A DNA stretch of 11,659 bases from an uncultured Eubacteriales bacterium. GTDB taxonomy: Bacteria > Bacillota > Clostridia > Oscillospirales > Acutalibacteraceae. The translations under genes were made by a program, and so were the position numbers. The notes beneath the pieces are model-generated. The model saw nothing but the letters and a program-made list of their open reading frames with translations. It was not told the origin of the DNA and searched no databases. Below, piece by piece: positions 6,693 through 11,659 of this stretch (position 1 is the stretch's first letter; each line of letters starts with the position of its first letter). The stretch spans positions 1-11,659 of the forward strand of contig CAKSDA010000047.1 of the NCBI GenBank assembly GCA_934444895.1, in the 5' to 3' direction.

Positions 6693-6776
6693 TTGTCTTA
6701 TAATATACATATATTGTCTTGTATTATATCATAATATGACTTAAAATACAAGTATCCGAAAGGAATATAAGACTTT
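6693..6776. promoter_or_regulatory. Repeated GTCTT boxes, candidate AraC-type operators
   Basis: TTGTCTT followed by an AT-rich tail occurs at 6693-6707 and 6714-6728, starts 21 bp apart (two helical turns), the spacing AraC-family dimers usually use. An inverted copy, TATAAGAC (6766-6773, complement of GTCTTATA at 6695-6702), and a weaker inverted AAGTC box ending at 6742 lie on the glycosidase side. I could not find a good -35/-10 pair for the GH3 gene; a weak promoter that depends on an activator would explain this. The repeats are seen; the binding protein is inferred. Confidence 0.45.
6723..6751 (-). promoter_or_regulatory. Promoter of the araC-type gene
   Basis: On the minus strand, TTGTAT (complement of 6746-6751) and TATAAT (complement of 6723-6728) are separated by exactly 17 bp, a good SigA-type promoter firing towards the regulator, with a leader of about 45 nt. 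The same bases include an 8-bp inverted repeat, CTTGTATT (6718-6725) with AATACAAG (6745-6752), which straddles the promoter and could be an operator. Confidence 0.7.
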
Positions 6777-6798
6777 AAATAAATGGAGGTATTTTATA

Positions 6799-9186
6799 AT
6801 GGATAAGGTGTTTCCCAGGAAATTTGCCAGATTTTTGTTTCACCCATGCAGGCCGCTCGGCGACGACGGAGCCTGCATTACCGCATGCAAAAAGCATATA
6901 GAGCTTTCTAAAAGGGCTGCCGAAGAAGGAATGGTATTGCTTAAAAATGAAGACAATGCGCTTCCTTTAAAAAGCAGTGAAACAGTTGCGCTTTTAGGAT
7001 ATAAATCAATTGATTACATAAAAGGCGGCTGGGGCAGCGGAGATGTTTACACACCTTATATCCGCAATGTGTACGAGGGAATGAAAATTAAGGAAAAAGA
7101 GGGCAAAATCAAGGTTTTTGACCCTGTATCCGAATTCTATTCCGCTTTTGTTAAAACAAAAAAAGAAATACCTTTTGAGGATAAATCAGATACCTTTGAA
7201 ATGATGTGGACTCTTCCCCAAACAATAGATTCAAAGGCTGATGAAAAGAAATATATATTTAAACGAAATGATGAGCCGCAACTGCCGAAGGAACTTTTAA
7301 ATTCTGCAGCAGCAAAATGCGATACGGCAGTAATTACAATAGGCAGATATTCCGGAGAGGGTTCCGACAGGTCCAGCAATAAGGGCGACTTTTATCTTAC
7401 CGATAATGAACAAATTCTGATAGATGAAGCTTGCAGTACCTTTAAAAAGGTTGTGGTTGTTCTTAATATCGGTGGAATGATTGATACCGAATGGTTTAAA
7501 AATAACGCGTCTGTTAAGGCTTCTTTGCTGGCTTTGCAAGCAGGTATGGAGGGCGGCCTTGCAATAGCCGATATCCTTTGCGGAGATGTTAACCCTTCAG
7601 GAAAACTGGTTGATACATTTGCAAAATCATTTGATGATTACCCGTCTTCAGCCGGGTTTAACGAATCAAAGGACTATGTTGACTACACCGAAGATATTTA
7701 TGTAGGATACCGCTATTTTGAAACTGTACCGGGCGCTGATAAAAAGGTTAATTATCCATTCGGATTCGGACTTTCCTATACAACATTTGAAATATCCGAT
7801 GCTGCCGCGGTTGAAAATAACGGAAATATTTCGGTGAGTGCAACCGTTAAAAACACGGGTGACACAGCCGGTAAAGAAGTTGTTCAGGTTTATTATAATG
7901 CGCCGGACGGTAAATTGGGCAAACCGAAAAAACAGTTGGCAGCATTTTGTAAAACCTCACTTTTAAAACCGAATGAATCGGTGAAAGTTAAAATGGAATT
8001 TAAAGTATCCGATATGGCAAGTTTTGATGACCTCGGAAAGCTTTGCAAATCCGCCTTCCTGCTTGAAAAGGGAGAATACAGGATTTTTGTAGGAAATTCT
8101 GTCAGGGACTGTTTTGAGATTGATTATAAATATATAGTAAGCGACGAATATGTTGTAACCGAACAGCTTGAAAGTTTTTGTGCGCCAACCTGCCTTAAAG
8201 AGCGTATGCTTTCCGACGGAAGCATGGAAAAACTTCCCTCCTCAAAAATCAAAAACTTTTACCCTGAAAATCAGCCTATAACCGCCACACCTCCTGAAAA
8301 ACTGGTAAGAATCGAAAATATCGGTAAAACCATAACATTGGATGAGTTTGTGGCACAGTTTACCCTTGAAGAGCTTGAAAAGTTTGTATCAGGACAGGGA
8401 AATTCCGGTGTGTCAAATACAGGATGCTTTGGCGGCCTCCCGCCCATGTTGGGTGTTCCGAGATTTCCCACAGCAGACGGCCCTGCAGGGCTCCGATTGA
8501 ATGAAGAATGTGGTATTCCCACAACCGCATGGCCCTGTGCAACATTGCTCGCTTCAACATGGAACACCGATATTTTGTATGAGGTAGGCTCTGCCGGCGC
8601 TCTTGAGGTTAAGGAAAACAATCTTGCCATATGGCTTACCCCTGCGCTTAACATCCACCGTTCGCCACTTTGTGGAAGAAACTTTGAATACTATTCAGAG
8701 GATCCGCTTATTTCCGGAAAAATGGCGGCGGCTATGGTAAACGGTATTCAGTCTCACCATATTGGAGCTTCGGCAAAACATTTTTGCTGCAACAATAAGG
8801 AAACCAATCGCGAAAAAAGCGATTCCCGCGTTTCGGAGCGTGCCCTGCGCGAAATTTATCTTAAAGGTTTTGAAATATGCGTAAAGGAATCCGACCCGTA
8901 TACTATAATGACCTCCTATAATTTGCTTAACGGAATTCATACTTCCGAAAGCTATGAGCTTTTGGGCGGAATTCTTCGCAAGGAATGGGGCTTTAAGGGA
9001 ATGGTTACAACCGACTGGGGAATTAAAAATGATCCCGTTGCGGAAGTAAAAGCCGGTAATGATATGAAAATGCACATAGGATACCCGGATGAACTCGACG
9101 CCGCAATTAAGGACGGATCACTTACAAGAGCCGACCTTGAGGCATGCGTTAAGCGTATTGTTTCGGTTTTCCTGCGATTCGATTAA
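6799..9186 (+). CDS. Glycoside hydrolase family 3 enzyme, beta-glucosidase type, domain-swapped
   Basis: This 795-aa retaining exo-glycosidase probably splits short beta-linked glucosides or related oligosaccharides. It has no signal peptide, so it acts in the cytoplasm on imported sugars. The domain order is reversed from most GH3 enzymes: the alpha/beta-sandwich domain comes first (about 33-330, SKRAAEEGMVLLKN at 37-50, GEGSDRSS at 186-193 with Glu187 the likely acid/base, PFGFGLSYTTF at 320-330), then a fibronectin III-like domain (about 340-440), a linker, and the TIM barrel last (about 510-790: TADGPAGLR 558-566, GRNFEYYSEDP 626-636, AKHF 659-662, and TTDW 737-740 with Asp739 the likely nucleophile). 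All key motifs are present, so it should be active. GGAGG (6785-6789) lies 9 nt before the ATG. A terminator follows at 9336-9370. The exact substrate is not readable; beta-glucosidase is the family's commonest activity, but beta-xylosidase and others are possible. Confidence 0.93.
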   Translation: MDKVFPRKFARFLFHPCRPLGDDGACITACKKHIELSKRAAEEGMVLLKNEDNALPLKSSETVALLGYKSIDYIKGGWGSGDVYTPYIRNVYEGMKIKEKEGKIKVFDPVSEFYSAFVKTKKEIPFEDKSDTFEMMWTLPQTIDSKADEKKYIFKRNDEPQLPKELLNSAAAKCDTAVITIGRYSGEGSDRSSNKGDFYLTDNEQILIDEACSTFKKVVVVLNIGGMIDTEWFKNNASVKASLLALQAGMEGGLAIADILCGDVNPSGKLVDTFAKSFDDYPSSAGFNESKDYVDYTEDIYVGYRYFETVPGADKKVNYPFGFGLSYTTFEISDAAAVENNGNISVSATVKNTGDTAGKEVVQVYYNAPDGKLGKPKKQLAAFCKTSLLKPNESVKVKMEFKVSDMASFDDLGKLCKSAFLLEKGEYRIFVGNSVRDCFEIDYKYIVSDEYVVTEQLESFCAPTCLKERMLSDGSMEKLPSSKIKNFYPENQPITATPPEKLVRIENIGKTITLDEFVAQFTLEELEKFVSGQGNSGVSNTGCFGGLPPMLGVPRFPTADGPAGLRLNEECGIPTTAWPCATLLASTWNTDILYEVGSAGALEVKENNLAIWLTPALNIHRSPLCGRNFEYYSEDPLISGKMAAAMVNGIQSHHIGASAKHFCCNNKETNREKSDSRVSERALREIYLKGFEICVKESDPYTIMTSYNLLNGIHTSESYELLGGILRKEWGFKGMVTTDWGIKNDPVAEVKAGNDMKMHIGYPDELDAAIKDGSLTRADLEACVKRIVSVFLRFD

Positions 9187-9335
9187 TCTTCAAAGCACCG
9201 TGATTTGGCAGGATATGACATTCGAAATCTGAAGGGGTCACCGGTCTCAAAAAATGGCAGCTTTGATTATCAAGAGACTAATTTGCGGCTCATTTATACA
9301 GAGTGCGATACAATATTTATTCATTTATGTTTCGC

Positions 9336-9370
9336 AAAGCGCGGCGCCGAAATTTCGGCACCGCGCTTTT
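9336..9370 (+). terminator. Rho-independent terminator after the GH3 gene
   Basis: AAAGCGCGG (9336-9344) pairs with CCGCGCTTT (9361-9369), then after one C-A mismatch GCCGAA pairs with TTCGGC (9346-9351 with 9354-9359), followed by TTTT. The stem is long and GC-rich, 150 bp past the glycosidase stop. The T-run is short and merges with the first unit of the 14-bp tandem repeat, whose T-rich units extend the tail. The inverse orientation also has AAA/TTT ends, so some two-way activity is possible. Confidence 0.85.
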
Positions 9371-9431
9371 ACCATATTCATTTTACCATATTCATTTTAC
9401 CATATTCATTTTGCCATATTCATTTTACCAT
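9367..9431 (+). repeat. 14-bp minisatellite (about 4.6 units)
   Basis: The unit TTTTACCATATTCA occurs at 9367-9380, 9381-9394 and 9395-9408 without change, at 9409-9422 with one A-to-G change, and as a partial unit at 9423-9431. It begins in the terminator T-run. Two overlapping reading frames run through it and would give Ile/His/Phe-rich repeats, but they lack a ribosome binding site and any family motif, so I treat it as non-coding. Such arrays change length by slippage between strains. Confidence 0.92.
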
Positions 9432-9629
9432 GCACCATATTCCGTATCACTTTTTTCTTTTCTTTATCCCTTTTGTCTTTAACTTACCCCTATTTTACCT
9501 ATGTAAAAGGGATTAAGTCAAACCTTAGAAGTATCGGCATAACTATTTTGTAATGCTTATTATAATGTTTTAAGGCTTACTTGGATATTTATTTTACAAA
9601 AAAGGTATTAATTAAAGCATATTTGGTTG
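9432..9629. other. Non-coding, pyrimidine-rich then AT-rich spacer
   Basis: No gene is supported here. 9448-9498 is strongly pyrimidine-rich on the + strand. One hairpin is visible: CCC (9488-9490) and TTTTAC (9493-9498), separated by a bulged TA, pair with GTAAAA and GGG (9503-9511) around a CTAT loop. It has no T-run after it. The remainder is AT-rich up to the antiporter promoter. Confidence 0.4.
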
Positions 9630-9635
9630 TATAAT
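9630..9635 (+). promoter_or_regulatory. Probable -10 box of the antiporter promoter
   Basis: A consensus TATAAT lies at 9630-9635. A -35 at the right distance (around 9607-9612) is poor, so the promoter may need help or be weak. Initiation near 9642 would give an untranslated leader of about 115 nt before the TTG start at 9757. The box overlaps an in-frame ATG at 9634, which argues that this ATG is not the real start. Confidence 0.55.
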
Positions 9636-9680
9636 GTCAAATGTTGTGATAAAATTATTGTTGCTTGGTTTTACAGCACA

Positions 9681-9735
9681 CTTTGCAGGTGCCCTGCAAA
9701 GGCAGCAAGCCAAAAAATGCCGAAAGGCTGCTTTT
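9681..9735 (+). promoter_or_regulatory. Structured leader of the antiporter mRNA (candidate attenuator or riboswitch)
   Basis: Two hairpins sit side by side in the 5' leader. The first is perfect: CTTTGCAGG (9681-9689) with CCTGCAAAG (9693-9701), nine pairs around TGC. The second pairs AGCA/GCC (9704-9711, one bulged A) with GGCTGCT (9726-9732) around a 14-nt loop, and is followed by TTTTAAATTTT, like a weak intrinsic terminator, 8 nt before the GGAGG at 9744-9748. Alternative pairings exist, such as GCC-GAAA-GGC (9719-9728) or TGCC with GGCA across 9690-9704, so switching is possible. Ion-responsive riboswitches precede many cation antiporter genes, but I cannot match this to a named class. 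Confidence 0.45.
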
Positions 9736-9756
9736 AAATTTTCGGAGGTTTTTATT

Positions 9757-11022
9757 TTGTTTAATGTTCTACACATAATTCTTTATTTGGGAATTTGTCT
9801 GCTTGCCACAAAACTTTTGGGATTGCTAATGGGTAAAATAGGTCTTCCCCAGGTCGTGGGTATGGTACTTGCAGGGCTTATTGTCGGTCCGGCAATTTTT
9901 TCTAATTTGGGAATGGGGTTCTCAGGTATTATTAACCCCACTCTGGAAGAAAAAGAAGTTATGCAAACTTTTTCCCAAATCGGAGTTATTCTTATACTTT
10001 TTTCATCAGGACTTGAAACCGATTTTAAGGAGCTTAAAAAAAGCGGCGCGGCGGCAACCTTCATAGCCATGCTAGGGGTTTTGGTGCCAATGGCTTTGGG
10101 TACGCTGGGCGCTTCATTTTTTATGGGAGGCATTTCCTCGCTTGCCGATCATGATAAACTGTTTAACGCTTTGTTTGTCGGAGCAATTCTTGCGGCAACA
10201 TCGGTTGGTATAACGGTTGAAACCCTAAAGGAGCTTGGAAAACTAAATACCCGTGTGGGCACAGCAATTTTAAGCGCGGCAATTATAGATGATGTTATAG
10301 GCATTATCGCTTTAAGTGTTGTTACCGGACTGGACGGACAGGGAAACATTCTGATCACCCTGCTTAAGGCTGTGGGATTTTTTGCTTTTACGGTTGTAAT
10401 CGGAATTACTATGCGTTTTGTATTTAAATGGATAGAAAAGAAGTATCCTCACAAAAGACGAACCGGTATATTTTCACTTGTTATGTGTTTCATTTTTGCA
10501 TATTGCGCCGAGGAGTATTTCGGTATAGCTGCAATTACAGGAGCCTATATGGCAGGTCTTATGTTAAGCAGCATGCCTGACACAACCTTTGTAGATCGAA
10601 AAATTGTTGTAAGCGGATATATGTTTTTTACCCCCATATTCTTTGCATTTATAGGTATAAATGCTGATTTCAGCCATTTCCATATAGAGGATTTATGGTT
10701 TGGTATTGTGTTTGTTACAATAGGAATATTAGGGAAAATCATCGGATGTTCCGCAGCGGCAAAAGCTTTTCGCTATAACAATCATGATTCCCTTGCGATC
10801 GGCTGCGGCATGGTGGCAAGAGGAGAAGTTGCGCTTGCAATATATTCCGCCGGCAAGTCTTTAATTGCTCAAAGCGGCGGAATAGATCCGTTGGTAGGCA
10901 CAATTATGCTTATTGTTTTATCATCAATTTTGTGTCCCATACTTCTTAAACTTGTTTTTAAAAACAGTAAATCAGAAAAGCCCGTTAAACAGGTGTCAGG
11001 CGTTTCTGATAATGCGGACTGA
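9757..11022 (+). CDS. CPA2-type monovalent cation:proton antiporter
   Basis: This integral membrane protein exchanges Na+ and/or K+ for protons for pH and ion homeostasis. It is 421 aa from TTG 9757 (GGAGG at 9744-9748, 8 nt away). The frame stays open up to an ATG at 9634, but that ATG lies in the -10 box and its extra 41 residues are polar and unlike the family. About 12 hydrophobic helices are visible. Motifs (numbered from 9757): KIGLPQVVGMVLAGLIVGP 27-45, the exchanger N-terminal signature; LILFSSGLETD 79-89; AATSVGI 146-152; AAIIDDVIGII with Asp178-Asp179, the ion-binding acidic pair, which in related exchangers goes with electrogenic Na+/H+ exchange. There is no C-terminal TrkA/RCK domain, so it is not a full KefB/KefC. 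It stands alone, ending with tandem stops TGA-TAA just before a terminator. The ion preference is not readable. Confidence 0.92.
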   Translation: MFNVLHIILYLGICLLATKLLGLLMGKIGLPQVVGMVLAGLIVGPAIFSNLGMGFSGIINPTLEEKEVMQTFSQIGVILILFSSGLETDFKELKKSGAAATFIAMLGVLVPMALGTLGASFFMGGISSLADHDKLFNALFVGAILAATSVGITVETLKELGKLNTRVGTAILSAAIIDDVIGIIALSVVTGLDGQGNILITLLKAVGFFAFTVVIGITMRFVFKWIEKKYPHKRRTGIFSLVMCFIFAYCAEEYFGIAAITGAYMAGLMLSSMPDTTFVDRKIVVSGYMFFTPIFFAFIGINADFSHFHIEDLWFGIVFVTIGILGKIIGCSAAAKAFRYNNHDSLAIGCGMVARGEVALAIYSAGKSLIAQSGGIDPLVGTIMLIVLSSILCPILLKLVFKNSKSEKPVKQVSGVSDNAD

Positions 11023-11047
11023 TAAAGATCAGAATATAAAAGAACAT

Positions 11048-11085
11048 AAGAGACGGTTTCCGAAAAAAGCGGAAACCGTCTCTTT
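11048..11085. terminator. Bidirectional terminator between the antiporter and HPr-like genes
   Basis: AAGAGACGGTTTCCG (11048-11062) pairs perfectly over 15 bp with 11070-11084 around a 7-nt A-rich loop. The + side tail is TTTATAT, and on the - side the stem is followed by TATGTTCTTTTATAT, T-rich enough to stop the convergent HPr-like transcript too. It lies 25 bp after the antiporter stop and 32 bp from the HPr-like stop. Confidence 0.93.
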
Positions 11086-11116
11086 ATATCAATTAATAAA
11101 TTTTAAAAATTAACAC

Positions 11117-11380
11117 TTAATCCGAAAAACCGGACTGAACCATTTCAACAAGCTGATCAACAGCTTCTTTTTCATCGCCGCCGTCCGCACTGATGCGGAT
11201 TGAAGTGCCGCCTATAATGCCGAGCGATAAAACACCGAGCAAACTTTTGGCATTAACACGACGCTCATCCTTTTCAACCCAAATGGACGCTTTGAATTCG
11301 TTAGCCTTTTGAATAAAGAATGTAGCAGGACGCGCGCGAAGTCCACCCTGATTTTGAACAACAACATCCTTAACGTACAT
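11117..11380 (-). CDS. HPr-family protein lacking His15 (Crh-like)
   Basis: This 87-aa protein has the complete HPr fold, but the phosphoenolpyruvate-dependent site is changed. The usual GLHARPA reads GLRARPA, with Arg15 (codon CGC) where His15 takes phosphate from Enzyme I. Arg17 and Pro18 are kept. The regulatory site is intact: Ser46 in NAKSLLGVLSLGI (43-55), the target of HPr kinase/phosphorylase. It should therefore not carry phosphate to sugar permeases but could, when Ser46-phosphorylated, act as a CcpA partner or other regulator, as Bacillus Crh (His15 to Gln) does. The ATG at 11380 has AGAGG 8 nt upstream, and this start puts Arg and Ser exactly at 15 and 46; a TTG at 11386 is too close to that site. 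It is transcribed alone in this window from the promoter at 11454-11481. Many Firmicutes carry such a gene next to whiA, but the neighbour lies beyond the window. Confidence 0.9.
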   Translation of the reverse strand: MYVKDVVVQNQGGLRARPATFFIQKANEFKASIWVEKDERRVNAKSLLGVLSLGIIGGTSIRISADGGDEKEAVDQLVEMVQSGFSD

Positions 11381-11453
11381 AATCAAAACCTCTTCCTTAT
11401 AAGTATTTGTTATTATTTTCGTATTTATCTTATAACCAACGATTATTAATATA

Positions 11454-11481
11454 ATTATATCACAATATAAAATATCGTCAA
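11454..11481 (-). promoter_or_regulatory. SigA-type promoter of the HPr-like gene
   Basis: On the minus strand TTGACG (complement of 11476-11481) and TATAAT (complement of 11454-11459) are 16 bp apart, one short of ideal. The start would be near 11447, leaving a leader of about 67 nt before the ATG at 11380. I see no catabolite-responsive element overlapping it. Confidence 0.7.
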
Positions 11482-11659
11482 TTAAAATTTTGTTTTAGTC
11501 ATAAAACTTCTAACAATCACATAAACCAAAAAGTACAAATTAATTTTGCTTTGTGCAAAAATGCTAAAAATCGTCATGATTTGCCTAGTGTTACAGTACT
11601 TGAACCTGTCACGCCTACGAAACAAAATTTTGAATAATACATTGCCTCAAAACTTGAAA
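11482..11659. other. Non-coding or gene-end stretch at the window edge
   Basis: No gene is supported. A short hairpin, TTTTGC (11544-11549) with GCAAAA (11555-11560), is flanked by T/A runs and could be a weak terminator for a minus-strand gene beyond the window. One minus-strand frame is open from the window edge to a TGA at 11574-11576 (28 codons), and one plus-strand ATG at 11561 is open to the edge (33 codons); neither shows a family motif or ribosome binding site. Confidence 0.35.

Noticed and set aside
6793..9186. Broken or truncated GH3 because the TIM barrel seems absent at the N-terminus
   Set aside because: The barrel is present at the C-terminal end with all motifs; the gene is domain-swapped and intact.
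9367..9431. CRISPR array
   Set aside because: Units are 14 bp directly adjacent, with no spacers and no cas genes.
9205..9553. Two overlapping forward open frames downstream of the GH3 gene
   Set aside because: They run through the terminator and the 14-bp tandem repeat, giving His/Phe/Ile repeats; no ribosome binding site and no family resemblance.
9634..9756. ATG 9634 as the start of the antiporter
   Set aside because: It overlaps the TATAAT box, the added 41 residues are unlike the family, and the GGAGG at 9744-9748 points to TTG 9757.
11561..11659. Plus-strand ATG open to the window end, and a minus-strand frame open from the end to 11574
   Set aside because: Both are under 35 codons, without ribosome binding site or motif; could be gene edges but cannot be supported from this window.

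Overview
The window looks like chromosomal DNA of a low-to-moderate-GC Clostridia bacterium, most likely of the Ruminococcaceae/Oscillospiraceae type. The evidence is the heat-shock gene order hrcA-grpE-dnaK-dnaJ behind a perfect CIRCE operator, a DnaK nucleotide-binding domain with the short Gram-positive loop, consensus SigA-type promoters, strong GGAGG ribosome binding sites with several TTG starts, a domain-swapped GH3 glycosidase of the kind known from Ruminococcus and Butyrivibrio, and an HPr-like protein. This is inference from gene content; no rRNA is present to fix the taxon.

Layout. 134-5275 (+) is a complete class I heat-shock operon: promoter and CIRCE, hrcA (repressor), grpE (nucleotide exchange factor), dnaK (Hsp70) and dnaJ (Hsp40). 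hrcA and grpE are tightly packed. grpE-dnaK and dnaK-dnaJ are separated by about 200 nt each, and both gaps can fold into RNA domains closed by long-range stems. The dnaK-dnaJ gap contains a 16-bp hairpin with no U-tract. 5360-5458 is a near-perfect 99-bp palindrome that acts as a bidirectional terminator between dnaJ and the convergent cupin gene. 5471-6670 (-) holds an AraC-type regulator followed by a small cupin protein, probably one transcript. Divergent from these, 6799-9186 (+) encodes a cytoplasmic GH3 glycosidase in which the alpha/beta domain precedes the TIM barrel. The 128-bp divergent control region carries repeated GTCTT boxes, suggesting that the AraC protein controls both directions. 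9187-9756 is non-coding: a terminator, a 14-bp minisatellite, a pyrimidine-rich stretch, then a promoter and a structured leader in front of 9757-11022 (+), a CPA2-type monovalent cation/proton antiporter. A 15-bp hairpin terminator (11048-11085) separates it from 11117-11380 (-), an HPr-family protein in which the phosphorylatable His15 is Arg while Ser46 is kept, so it should act as a regulatory (Crh-like) protein rather than a PTS phosphocarrier.

How the parts work together. HrcA represses its own operon, and GrpE, DnaK and DnaJ form one chaperone machine. The AraC-cupin-GH3 cluster reads as a small sugar-responsive glycoside-use locus. The antiporter and the HPr-like gene are independent units.

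The most interesting non-textbook signals are the structured intergenic RNAs in the heat-shock operon, the structured antiporter leader (possible riboswitch or attenuator), the large palindrome after dnaJ, and the His15Arg HPr. I do not see a phage, CRISPR array, defence system or a clearly novel multi-gene system here.
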